Source: CAZLYX01 sp964563885 (lineage in GTDB: Bacteria > Pseudomonadota > Gammaproteobacteria > Burkholderiales > Neisseriaceae). Taken from it: a stretch of 37,290 nucleotides of DNA. The stretch's first letter is position 1; each line of letters opens with the position of its first letter. The position numbers and the translations under genes are program-made. The notes below the pieces were generated by a model. It was not told the origin of the DNA. It searched no databases and saw nothing but the letters and a program-made list of their open reading frames with translations. Below are positions 1 through 7,504 of this stretch, piece after piece. Where the stretch lies: contig CAZLYX010000016.1 in the NCBI GenBank assembly GCA_964563885.1, positions 1 through 37,290 on the forward strand. Direction: 5' to 3'.

Positions 1-108
1 CAGTATGATTACTATTATGCTCGTCAAATAAGGCTTCAACTTTGGCTTTTAAAGCTTCAACTTCCGCTAAGCTCACCAAGCTATTGTGTGTTTTTCTTTT
101 ACATCCAT
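1..108 (-). pseudogene. 5' end of an unrecognised gene, possibly frameshifted
   Basis: Reading leftward, an ATG at 106-108 follows a purine-rich stretch (GTGGGATTGAG) but hits TGA after 11 codons. A second frame, entered if the A-rich tract just after the start were one base longer, reads SLVSLAEVEALKAKVEALF and stays open to the window edge; it also has its own GTG at 74-76. The visible peptide is Glu/Lys/Ala-rich and probably helical. Either the gene starts at GTG, or a one-base slip in the A tract broke it. No family is recognisable from so little sequence. Confidence 0.28.
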
Positions 109-401
109 CTCAATCCCACTTTAACAAAATAATGTGGCTGAGATTACTCTAGCTTATACTTATTTCTCATCAATGATTAAGGCTTCCTGAAACAACTGTT
201 CAGGTAGCCTTTTACCTTAAGTAAAGTCTTAAAACTTTAGTAAATACTAGAAAATATCTATTCTGAGCATATTTTATTGCGCTTAAATCAGTATAATTGC
301 TGGAGCTAGATTTCTTAAATAACGCAGATTGGGTGGGTGCGGTATTTAAATGAGCGTTTAAGTTTAATTACGTTTTTAAGTATTTCATCAGGAGAAAGAG
401 C
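109..401. other. intergenic region with an imperfect DUS pair
   Basis: This spacer lies between two divergent genes. It holds an imperfect DUS (AGGCTTCCTGAA, 180-191) facing an exact reverse DUS (199-210), which can form a short hairpin followed by a T-rich run. The rest is AT-rich and presumably carries the ddh promoter; I could not assign clear -35/-10 boxes. Confidence 0.5.
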
Positions 402-1388
402 ATGACTGAGCAGATTCGTATTGGTATTGTCGGCTATGGTAATCTTGGGCGTGGCGTGGAAAATGCATTAACCCGCTGCCCGGATATGCGACTAGTGGGC
501 ATTTTTAGCCGCCGTAACCCCGCCAGCCTGCAGCCGCTGGGCGCCAATACAGCGGTGTTGCCGCTGGATGATATCGACCAATTTAGCGATAAGGTTGATG
601 TGTTGATTTTGTGTGGTGGTTCAAAAGATGATCTACCAGAGCAAGGCCCCGCCTTGGCGGCGCGGTTTAATACGGTAGACAGCTTTGATACCCATGCGAA
701 AGTGCCAGAATATTTTACTGCAGTTGATGATGCGGCACGTGCAGCGCAGCGCACGGCGATGATTTCAATTGGTTGGGATCCAGGCTTGTTTTCGCTCAAC
801 CGCTTATTTGGCGAAGCCATTTTGCCTGAAGGTGAAACGTACACATTTTGGGGCAAAGGTTTAAGCCAAGGCCATTCTGATGCTATTCGCCGTGTGGCTG
901 GCGTACGCGCTGGCGTGCAATATACTTTACCTTCTGAGCAAGCGATAGAGCGCGTGCGCAGTGGTGAGCAACCGCAATTGTCTACCCGCGAAAAGCATGT
1001 CCGCCAATGTTTTGTGGTGCTTGAAGATGATGCCGATGCCAAAACGGTAAAACAAACCATCGTCACGATGCCTGATTACTTTGCCGACTACGATACTGAA
1101 GTAAATTTTATTTCTGAAGCTGAATTAAAGCTCAATCACAACACCATGCCACACGGCGGCTTTGTGATTCGCAGCGGCAATACTGGCGACACCACTAATC
1201 AAGTGATGGAGTTTTCACTCAAGCTCGACAGTAATCCTGAATTTACTGCCAGTGTTTTAGTGGCTTATGCGCGTGCGGCTTATCGCCTCAATCGCAAAGG
1301 CCAATACGGCGCACATACCGTGCTAGACGTTGCGCCTGGTTTATTGTCGCCAAAAGATGGTGCACAATTACGCAAAGAATTGGTGTAA
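402..1388 (+). CDS. ddh: meso-diaminopimelate D-dehydrogenase
   Basis: NADPH-dependent enzyme that interconverts L-tetrahydrodipicolinate and meso-2,6-diaminopimelate in one step (EC 1.4.1.16), a shortcut to lysine and the peptidoglycan precursor. The 328-residue protein opens with a Rossmann nucleotide-binding motif (GIVGYGNLG, residues 8-16), followed by the family-specific stretches LILCGGSKDDLPEQGP, VDSFDTHAKVPEY, SIGWDPGLFS and GKGLSQGHSDAIRR. Its length matches the family (about 320-330). The ATG follows a good ribosome binding site (AGGAGA, 391-396). It stands alone and ends in a DUS hairpin. The dehydrogenase route is patchily distributed in bacteria. Whether it supplements or replaces the succinylase route cannot be told from this window. 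Confidence 0.95.
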   Translation: MTEQIRIGIVGYGNLGRGVENALTRCPDMRLVGIFSRRNPASLQPLGANTAVLPLDDIDQFSDKVDVLILCGGSKDDLPEQGPALAARFNTVDSFDTHAKVPEYFTAVDDAARAAQRTAMISIGWDPGLFSLNRLFGEAILPEGETYTFWGKGLSQGHSDAIRRVAGVRAGVQYTLPSEQAIERVRSGEQPQLSTREKHVRQCFVVLEDDADAKTVKQTIVTMPDYFADYDTEVNFISEAELKLNHNTMPHGGFVIRSGNTGDTTNQVMEFSLKLDSNPEFTASVLVAYARAAYRLNRKGQYGAHTVLDVAPGLLSPKDGAQLRKELV

Positions 1389-1403
1389 GAAAATAGTACA
1401 TAA

Positions 1404-1449
1404 AAAAAGGCTACCTGAAAGCATATAAATACTTTCAGGTAGCCTTTAT
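1404..1449. terminator. bidirectional DUS-pair terminator
   Basis: Perfect inverted repeat: AAAGGCTACCTGAAAG (1406-1421) and its complement (1432-1447) around a 10-base loop, with A-run before and T-run after. It lies between the convergent ends of ddh and the tryptophanase-like gene and can serve both. Each arm is an exact 12-base DUS. Confidence 0.9.
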
Positions 1450-1472
1450 CATTAAACGAATGCTATTTTGAT

Positions 1473-3076
1473 TTACAAGCTATCGCCAAAATCGGCTTTA
1501 AACTTAGCCAATAATTTATCTTGCCAATCAGAAATAGGCGCCAATTTACCAAAGAAAAAGCGCAGCACTTTTGGTTCTTCAACAAATTTTAAGCCGCCGA
1601 TTAGCGCGCGGTTATCAAACAACCAAGCCAAGCGATCAACCGTATATTGCACGTGTGACAAGGTATAAACACGACGCGGCATCGCCAAGCGCACCAATTC
1701 CATATGCGCCAGCGGCTCGCTGCCATCAGGATTACGCTGTTCAGACATAGTGCCGCGCTCCATCCCTCGCACGCCGCTCACCAAATACAGTGCGGCTGCA
1801 AGCGCGCCAGCAGGATATTCTTGCTGTGGCAAATGATCTAAGAAACGACCAGCATTAATATGACAACCCAAGCCACCAGACGGTGTGACCACTGGCACGC
1901 CCACTTCTTGTAATTGGCGGCTCATTTCTGCAATAAACTGTGGCCCTTGGTTAATCACCTCAAGATCCATGGTTTCTTCAAGGCCAACCGTCATCGCCGC
2001 CATTTCGCGTACCGACATACCGCCATAAGTTAAGAAGCCTTCATATAAAGGCACCAACTCGCGAATTTTTTCAAATACCTCGCGATTGCCCGTACAAATA
2101 CCACCTCCACGCGCGCTGCCAAGTTTTCGGGCAGAAAAATAAATCACATCAGATTGCTCGGACAACGCCAGTGTAATCTCATGGATACTCATGTTTTTAC
2201 AAGCAGCTTCACGCTCTTTAATGAAATACAGATTGTCCATCAGCAAGCTAGCATCGAGCACCGTCAGAATATTATATTGCTCGCANNNNNNNNNNNNNNN
2301 NNNNNNNNNNNNNNNNNNNNNNNNNNNNNNNNNNNNNNNNNNNNNNNNNNNNNNNNNNNNNNNNNNNNNNNNNNNNNNNNNNNNNGATTGTCCATCAGCA
2401 AGCTAGCATCGAGCACCGTCAGAATATTATATTGCTCGCACAACGCTTTAACTTCACGCGCGTTTTGTAGTGAGAATGGTTGACCACCAATAAGGTTGGT
2501 ACCTGCTTCCATGCGCACAAAAGCTATTTTTTCGGCACCATGCTTGTCAATTAAGGCTTGTAACTTATCGATATCGATATTGCCTTTAAAAGGATGATCG
2601 CTATCAAGGTTTAAAGCTTCATCAATGAAAATTTCTTCTACTTCACCGCCATTTACCACAATGTGTGATTTGGTGGTAGTGAAATGATAATTCATTGGGA
2701 TAATTTGACCTTTTTCTATCAGCGTTTGCGAGATCAAGTTTTCACAGGCGCGGCCTTGGTGGGCAGGTAGAAAATAAGGTTTGCCAAAAATCTCTTGAAC
2801 TTTGGCTTCTAGCTCAATAAAGGTTTCACTGCCAGCATAGCTATCATCGGCCGACATCATCGCAGCAAGCTGCTTATCGCTCATGGCATTTACGCCGCTA
2901 TCGGTGAGCATATCCAGGAAAACATCACGATTTTTCAACAAAAACGTATTGTTGCCCGCTTCTTTTAACGCGGCATAACGTTCGTCAATCGGCTTTAAAA
3001 AGATTTTTTGCACGATACGCGCTTTGTGCATTTCTAGTGGCAACGTACCGCCACGATAATATTTAATGTGCGACAT
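1473..3076 (-). CDS. tnaA: tryptophanase / tyrosine phenol-lyase family beta-eliminating lyase (split by an assembly gap)
   Basis: PLP-dependent lyase that would cleave an aromatic amino acid (tryptophan or tyrosine) to the free ring compound, pyruvate and ammonia. The coding region contains 100 N (2286-2385) flanked by an identical 55-bp sequence. Removing Ns and one copy gives an open frame of 482 codons, normal for the family. In that restored numbering: Tyr80 (DDSYAGSE), Arg109 (HQGRACEN), Asn194 (TNLIGGQP), Asp223, and the PLP lysine Lys266 (FSARKLG) are visible. GVRGMERG resembles tyrosine phenol-lyase, where the Arg contacts the phenol. Leu226 occupies the place of an Arg that contacts PLP in classical enzymes. 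The start has AAGGAG at 3088-3093. No TnaC-like leader with a Trp and no tnaB permease are adjacent. Family is sure; substrate is not. Confidence 0.85.
2231..2440. other. assembly join: 100 N flanked by a 55-bp duplicate
   Basis: Positions 2231-2285 and 2386-2440 are identical over 55 bases and bracket exactly 100 N. This is what a scaffolder leaves when two contigs ending in the same k-mer are not merged. Deleting 155 bases restores the reading frame of the surrounding gene, so the gap probably contains no missing sequence. Confidence 0.93.
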
Positions 3077-3117
3077 TTTGTTTATTTTCTCCTTAGTTTA
3101 TAAGCAGGCTTCTTGAT

Positions 3118-3240
3118 TTACTTCTTAATATATTGTTTAGATTCGGGGCTGGCTTCACGCTCAGCGCGGTAAAATATTTGATATCGTAGCCGCACGATTC
3201 TTCAATTTTTGCAGTGGTCATACAAAACGAATTGGCCAAC
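3118..3240 (-). pseudogene. relic of the C-terminus of a LysR-type regulator
   Basis: Just upstream of the tryptophanase-like gene and on the same strand, one frame reads TTAKIEESCGY. A second frame then continues as IFYRAEREASPESKQYIKK and a stop at 3118-3120. Joined by one frameshift, the two pieces resemble the last strand and helix of LysR-type substrate-binding domains of the GcvA kind (...GYxLVYRAERxASP...). No DNA-binding domain remains. This is pattern recognition only. If correct, a regulator once lay here and its fossil now overlaps the lyase promoter. Confidence 0.4.
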
Positions 3241-3491
3241 ATCATGCTCTTAACCAGATGTGTAAGCTTTATACAAACCAATTCTACTGTAATACATTTT
3301 TCTTATCAGCGTTTAACGCATTAATCTAGCGCGTGCTTAGCAACATAGGCTACCTGAATGGCAGCTTATGCTAGCAATCTATGCAGAATCATACCGCAAG
3401 CCAACGTTTTCTGGTATTGCTATTCATTAAAAAACAATAGTCCACCATGTATGCGCAAACTTATTGGTTTTCAGGTAGCCTTTAGTTAGCT
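3241..3491. other. intergenic region with two distant DUS
   Basis: A forward DUS (3347-3358) and a reverse DUS (3470-3481) lie 111 bases apart, too far for a compact hairpin. The second is followed by TTTAG and sits 11 bases from the stop of the minus-strand glycosylase gene. No gene is visible. Confidence 0.5.
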
Positions 3492-4082
3492 TTAAACCAT
3501 ACCGAGCATCTGATAAAAAGCGCGATAAGCTTCAACCTTTTTCGCCAAGCTAAGCGGATAAGCACGCGAGGTAGAGGGTAGCCGATAAAGCCGCAAATCG
3601 CAGCCATGGTATGGAAACGCCATTTCGGTATTGGTTTTCGGTGTTTTCAATTTCAACTGTTCTGGCAATAAACTGAGCAAAATATCGGTGGCTTTGCCGC
3701 CAGTGGTAATTAACCATTTACAATCAGGAACTTGCTGCAATATAGCGTCTAAATTTACTGGTTCAACAATGGTAAGAAACTTATCTGAAGCATTGTCTTG
3801 CTCACGAATGGCGCGGCGCACGGTTGGACACAAAGCAATGCCGCGCTCATGCAAAAACGCCACGATGCGTTTAGGGTCAAAACTTTTGCTGGAAGCTAGC
3901 TGAAAGTATTCAGCATTGTTAAAAAATACCAGCCCATAAATGCGCCACATATCGTTGTAAAAGTTTGGATAATGAAACTCCATACATCGTTTTTCGGCCT
4001 TGGGTGGAAACGTGCCCATCATCATCACGCTAGCGTGCGGCGGCAGTATCGGGGCAAATGGGTGAGTTTCAATAATGGGCAT
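3492..4082 (-). CDS. uracil-DNA glycosylase family protein
   Basis: A 196-residue protein with the fold signatures of the uracil-DNA glycosylase superfamily. Near the N-terminus is VMMMGTFPPKAEKR (about residues 19-32), corresponding to the motif that places the water-activating region. Near the C-terminus is RLPSTSRAYP (about 166-175), corresponding to the DNA-intercalation loop. The central ITTGGKATDIL stretch fits the Rossmann-like core. Such proteins remove uracil or damaged bases, but this subgroup is uncharacterised and I cannot name the substrate. The start ATG lies within 'gggcat' at 4080-4082 with no strong ribosome binding site. It is a single gene with its own upstream spacer, divergent from phzF. 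Confidence 0.7.
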   Translation of the reverse strand: MPIIETHPFAPILPPHASVMMMGTFPPKAEKRCMEFHYPNFYNDMWRIYGLVFFNNAEYFQLASSKSFDPKRIVAFLHERGIALCPTVRRAIREQDNASDKFLTIVEPVNLDAILQQVPDCKWLITTGGKATDILLSLLPEQLKLKTPKTNTEMAFPYHGCDLRLYRLPSTSRAYPLSLAKKVEAYRAFYQMLGMV

Positions 4083-4155
4083 AACGGCCTTTCAGCGGCA
4101 ATGCGTTATAAAAAATAGTCTTGATAATATTTTGATTTTAAAAATACTGTGTTTA

Positions 4156-4217
4156 AAAGGCTACCTGAAAGAATTCGATAACGCGGTTATAGCATTGAAA
4201 TGTTTCAGGTAGCATTT
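4156..4217. repeat. DUS pair in a divergent promoter region
   Basis: An exact forward DUS (4158-4169) and a near-exact reverse DUS (4204-4215, last bases AGCAT) form an inverted repeat with a 34-base loop and a T-run after it. Both flanking genes point away from it, so it cannot terminate either one unless transcription arrives from outside. Confidence 0.75.
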
Positions 4218-4374
4218 TTTTAAACCGTTTTCTTAATCATGTTCAACCATGGTTATTGGCATGCTGTTAATGAATCAATGTTTTTACTAAGCTAATGTTA
4301 ATAAGCAGATCAGTATATTCATGTACGATATCAAAACAATATGCCGCAATCTGTAGATTTTACAAGGATAAAAA

Positions 4375-5181
4375 ATGTCACAAACCATGTATGTAGTCGA
4401 TGCGTTTACCAAAGAGCTATTCAAGGGCAATGCGGCAGCAGTGATGATTTTAGATCAGTGGCTACCTGAAACAATGATGCAGGCGATTGCCATTGAAAAC
4501 AATCTTTCTGAAACCGCTTTTGCAATGACGGATGAATCTGGTCGCTATCATATTCGCTGGTTTTCTCCAGTGACTGAAATTGCATTTTGTGGCCACGCCA
4601 CGCTGGCCACTGCCTACGTTTTATTCAATTATTATCACCAAAATACCGCAATTGCTTTTTATGCGCCTGAGATTGGACACTTCAATGTTATGCAATTAAG
4701 CGATGGTCGTATCGAAATGGATTTCCCTAATCTACAACCAGAGCCTATCAACAATGCACCTGAAGCTTTACAAACAGGCCTGTCGATAAAGCCAGCAGAG
4801 TATTGGCGCAACCAACAAGCATACTTTGCTGTTTATGATGATGAAGCCCAAGTGAGAGCAGTGAGCAGCAATGATAAAATACTCAAGCAGCTAGCCCCGT
4901 TTGATGTGGTTGTTACCGCACCTGGCAAACAATATGATTGTGTATCCCGCTATTTCTGGCCAGCCAACGGCGGTGCAGAAGACCCTGCAACAGGCTCAAT
5001 TCACGCGGGTCTGATGCCTTTTTGGGGCAAACGCTTAGGCAAAAATGAATTGATTGCCTTACAAGCATCTGCACGCTCGGGCGTGTTGTATGGTCGTATT
5101 GAGGGCAATCGCGTTTATATTTCAGGAGAATGTGTTTTGTATTCTGAGGCTGAAGTGTTTGTATCAGCAAAAGCTACCTGA
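4375..5181 (+). CDS. PhzF family isomerase/epimerase
   Basis: A 268-residue member of the PhzF/diaminopimelate-epimerase-fold family. Members catalyse proton-shift isomerisation of small metabolites; the substrate here is unknown. Visible signatures: FKGNAAAV at residues 16-23, the catalytic glutamate in NNLSETAF, FCGHATLATAYV, and near the C-terminus the active-site motif GGAEDPATGSIHAGL. Length is normal. The ATG follows AAGGATAAAA. Two DUS-like sequences are built into the gene: one encodes W-L-P-E-T near residues 29-33, and the other (5171-5182) supplies the TGA stop codon. A decayed copy of the 3' part of this gene lies at about 6267-6466. Confidence 0.92.
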   Translation: MSQTMYVVDAFTKELFKGNAAAVMILDQWLPETMMQAIAIENNLSETAFAMTDESGRYHIRWFSPVTEIAFCGHATLATAYVLFNYYHQNTAIAFYAPEIGHFNVMQLSDGRIEMDFPNLQPEPINNAPEALQTGLSIKPAEYWRNQQAYFAVYDDEAQVRAVSSNDKILKQLAPFDVVVTAPGKQYDCVSRYFWPANGGAEDPATGSIHAGLMPFWGKRLGKNELIALQASARSGVLYGRIEGNRVYISGECVLYSEAEVFVSAKAT

Positions 5182-5251
5182 AACACTCTTTTTTGGTATT
5201 AGCCCAAGATACTAAACACCCATAAACTCATTCAATAGCATGTGCTGCGTT
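5182..5251 (-). pseudogene. relic of the mscS 3' end (duplicate)
   Basis: This stretch aligns with the 3' end of the mechanosensitive channel gene at 6467-6531. Shared blocks include 'cataaactcattcaata' and, just before it, 'gctacctgaaaca'. Read on the minus strand it still gives LLNEFMGV then a stop, against VLNEFMRVQHLELTQKE in the intact gene. It directly follows phzF, as the intact mscS end must once have done. Confidence 0.75.
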
Positions 5252-5310
5252 GTAAGCACCTCATAACACTCCTGCACCCCTTACCGAATACACAGCACGC
5301 CAGCGAAATA

Positions 5311-5349
5311 AGAAACGCGCCAGCAAATATCTTGCTGACGCGTTTTGTA
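5311..5349 (-). terminator. nagB terminator (not DUS-based)
   Basis: Inverted repeat AAACGCGCCAGCAA (5313-5326) / TTGCTGACGCGTTT (5332-5345) with one mismatch and a short loop, 20 bases past the nagB stop. On the minus strand it is followed by a T-rich run. Unlike most terminators in this window it contains no DUS, which agrees with nagB being an import. Confidence 0.75.
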
Positions 5350-5365
5350 TGTTTTGTCATAACAT

Positions 5366-6064
5366 TTAAAGTAATTTAGCGGCTGCTTCATCTATGATCA
5401 CCACAACATTTGAATGTTGTTGTAAGGCGCTGGCTGGCACATCAGTTGAAATAGGGCTATTAAGTGTATTTTTAATGGCTTCGGCTTTTTCTTCACCAAA
5501 CGCTATTAAAATAATTTTCTTGGCAGAAAGAATGCTTTTAATGCCCATTGTATAAGCAAAACGAGGCACTTCATTTACGGTGGCAAAATTACGTTTGTTA
5601 GATTCAATTGTTGATTCGGTTAGCGATACTTTACGGGTTGTTGAATCAAATGGTGTTCCAGGTTCATTAAAGCCAATATGGCCATTGGTGCCGATGCCTA
5701 GAATCTGAATATCAATAGGATGATCATCAATAATTTTATCGTAACGAGCTGTTTCAGCTGCTTCATCAGCTAAGCCATTGGGAACAAATGTCTGTTTAAA
5801 CGGTTTTTTTGAAAAGATATGCTGGTTCATAAAATAATGATAGCTTTGATCATTATCTGCAGGCAAACCCAAATACTCATCTAAATTAATTGCCGTCATG
5901 TCTGTGAAGTCTAAGTCACTTTCAGTCATTTCTTTATATAAAACAATAGGCGTGCTTCCTGTTGCCAAGCCTAAAACTTTAGCATTTTGTTGCATGCCTT
6001 CTTTAACCAATTCGAATGCTTTCTTGCCACCCTCAAGGCTATCTTTAACAATGATTATTTCCAT
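5366..6064 (-). CDS. nagB: glucosamine-6-phosphate deaminase, Lactobacillales-like
   Basis: Converts glucosamine 6-phosphate to fructose 6-phosphate and ammonia, the step that feeds amino sugars into glycolysis. The 232-residue protein has LGLATGSTP (phosphate loop, about 31-39), the catalytic Asp62 in NLDEYLGL, and GIGTNGHIGFNEPGTPF with catalytic His129 and Glu134. It is the short form (about 232-235 residues) typical of Lactobacillus, Enterococcus and Listeria, not the about 266-residue proteobacterial form, and the wording EGGKKAF...SDLDFTDM...ADEAA matches those Gram-positive proteins. I chose ATG 6062-6064; a GTG three codons earlier is possible. No nagA, nagE or nagC is nearby. The duplicated flanks, separate terminator and AT-rich upstream region point to horizontal acquisition. 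Confidence 0.93.
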   Translation of the reverse strand: MEIIIVKDSLEGGKKAFELVKEGMQQNAKVLGLATGSTPIVLYKEMTESDLDFTDMTAINLDEYLGLPADNDQSYHYFMNQHIFSKKPFKQTFVPNGLADEAAETARYDKIIDDHPIDIQILGIGTNGHIGFNEPGTPFDSTTRKVSLTESTIESNKRNFATVNEVPRFAYTMGIKSILSAKKIILIAFGEEKAEAIKNTLNSPISTDVPASALQQHSNVVVIIDEAAAKLL

Positions 6065-6088
6065 TTGCTTCACTACTTTCGTTGTTTG

Positions 6089-6241
6089 TTAAACTACTTC
6101 ACCAAAATCAATTGCTTTTTTAACATCTTAATCTTGGTTATCTAAATCATATTTTTTTGAGCCAATCAAAATACGCTTGCTTGGCTTAACAGAATCTATT
6201 TTAACTGCATATTTAAATTCAAAACCAGAAAAAATATCATG
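6089..6241 (-). pseudogene. coding-like relic directly upstream of nagB
   Basis: One minus-strand frame reads FSGFEFKYAVKIDSVKP then SKRILIGSKKYDLDNQD, a TAA, then DVKKAIDFGEVV and a final stop 24 bases before the nagB start. The lysine/aspartate-rich, AT-rich wording is unlike the surrounding Neisseriaceae genes. I take it as the C-terminal fossil of a gene that arrived together with nagB. I do not recognise the family. Confidence 0.4.
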
Positions 6242-6266
6242 TTTTTATGTGTTTTTTTATGCAGCT

Positions 6267-6466
6267 AATTCTGGCTAACCAACGGCGGCACAACAAATTC
6301 GGTCGCAGGCTAGATTTTCTCTGGTCTGATGCCTTTTGGAGACAAGTGATAAGGTGGCAATGAATGTGTTGTATGCTCGCATCAAAAAGTCAATTGAATT
6401 AACATTACTGAAATTATATTTTGCATTCAGTATGCAAAATGTTTGTTTAAGCCAAGGCTACCTGAA
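6267..6466 (+). pseudogene. relic of the phzF 3' end (duplicate)
   Basis: Decayed copy of phzF from about 4957 to 5182. Matching blocks in order: 'ttctggc..a.ccaacggcgg', 'ggtctgatgcctttt', 'gtgttgtatg.tcg.at', 'ttttg.attc', and a final 'gctacctgaaac'. Small deletions and substitutions destroy the frame. It leads straight into the intact mscS 3' end, so phzF and mscS were convergent neighbours before nagB arrived. Confidence 0.78.
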
Positions 6467-6469
6467 ACA

Positions 6470-7321
6470 TTATTCTTTTTGTGTTAGCTCAAGATGTTGC
6501 ACACGCATAAACTCATTCAATACAATTTGCTGTATTTCCAAACGTTTTTCTAGCGGCCCAGCAAAGCGCACGATAATACGATAAGCCCTATCATCATGTG
6601 GCACCACGGTTACCCGCGATTGCGCGGCGGGCGTAATAAACAGTTTTTCAGCTTGCATAGCTTCTAAATATAGCGAAATCTCATCTACATATTCCAGCGT
6701 TAAGTGCTCTAAAAGATTGCGGACGGGCACCATCACTGCTTCTGGGTTTACCGCAATGGGCACGGGTATTTCAAAAGTGTGAATCACATAGCCGCCAGTC
6801 ATATTGTCGCGCAACACCGGATGGCTCAGCAGCAGGCTATTGGGAAACGATACGCTTTTACCACTAAGCTGCCCAATTAGCGGATTGGGCCCAACTTCCA
6901 TCACCAACGTATTTAACATATTAATATCAATCACTCGACCACGAATATTGTTGACACTAATGTAATCGCCTACTGAATATTGCTGAGTAAAAGCACGCAC
7001 CATGCTACCTGAAAGACACATAATCAGCTCTTTGGTGGCCAACACAATTGCCGCCGCAATGGCCACCATAGAAAGCGCTAAGGTTTGGATTTGGGTTGCC
7101 CACACAATCACCAAGCCGAATATACCAATAATTAGCGTAAGGTTGCGACTCACTACTGCCCAACGGCGCTTTATTTCGACAGGCAAATCTGGATGACGAC
7201 GAAAATGGGTGCGCAATATTAGCTCGCGCGACAACATTACCCCAAAAATCAGCAATACCGAGTAAATGAACTCGATGCGAATCGGGCTGTGTTCAAGCAG
7301 ATTTTTTAACGTGTCCCACAT
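6470..7321 (-). CDS. MscS family mechanosensitive ion channel
   Basis: Small-conductance mechanosensitive channel of the inner membrane, which opens on hypo-osmotic swelling. The 283-residue protein has three predicted membrane helices (about residues 10-30, 60-75 and 77-105). The last is the Ala/Gly-rich pore helix (SMVAIAAAIVLATKELIMCLSG shortened here). The beta domain has YSVGDYISVNNIRGRV and SFPNSLLL, the usual MscS wording. I use ATG at 7319-7321 (MWDTLKN); a TTG six codons upstream is possible and neither has a strong ribosome binding site. A DUS-like 12-mer is embedded in the coding sequence near 7002. The 3' end exists a second time as a relic beside phzF. Confidence 0.88.
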   Translation of the reverse strand: MWDTLKNLLEHSPIRIEFIYSVLLIFGVMLSRELILRTHFRRHPDLPVEIKRRWAVVSRNLTLIIGIFGLVIVWATQIQTLALSMVAIAAAIVLATKELIMCLSGSMVRAFTQQYSVGDYISVNNIRGRVIDINMLNTLVMEVGPNPLIGQLSGKSVSFPNSLLLSHPVLRDNMTGGYVIHTFEIPVPIAVNPEAVMVPVRNLLEHLTLEYVDEISLYLEAMQAEKLFITPAAQSRVTVVPHDDRAYRIIVRFAGPLEKRLEIQQIVLNEFMRVQHLELTQKE

Positions 7322-7486
7322 AAAATAGCTGGTTTCCAATCAATAAAGTTAAAGAAAGCGGTGCTACCGCATATAAGGAAAAACCAGCTAACATTATACT
7401 GTCTCTCCTATGCTTAAGGTAGCGCTTTCAAACCCGCGCTTATCCTTTCTATACGGTGGCCGTGCTAAAATAAGCCTTCATTTATA

Positions 7487-7498
7487 TTCAGGTAGCCT
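7487..7498 (-). repeat. reverse DUS at the ruvA start
   Basis: Exact TTCAGGTAGCCT ending 6 bases before the ruvA ATG. There is no other Shine-Dalgarno-like sequence, and the AGG inside the DUS lies about 11 bases from the start codon. Confidence 0.85.
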
Positions 7499-7504
7499 CA
7501 AATC

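Noticed and set aside
434..1066. 210-codon open frame on the minus strand inside ddh
   Set aside because: It is antisense to a well-recognised gene, has no family resemblance and reflects codon bias of ddh.
3093..3281. Small ORF before the tryptophanase-like gene as a TnaC-type leader peptide
   Set aside because: It has no tryptophan and no TnaC-like pattern; its residues fit a decayed LysR C-terminus better.
5173..6470. Recombination between the two duplicated junctions as a mobile element with terminal repeats
   Set aside because: The two flanks are direct copies of host gene ends, diverged, with no transposase, integrase or terminal inverted repeats.
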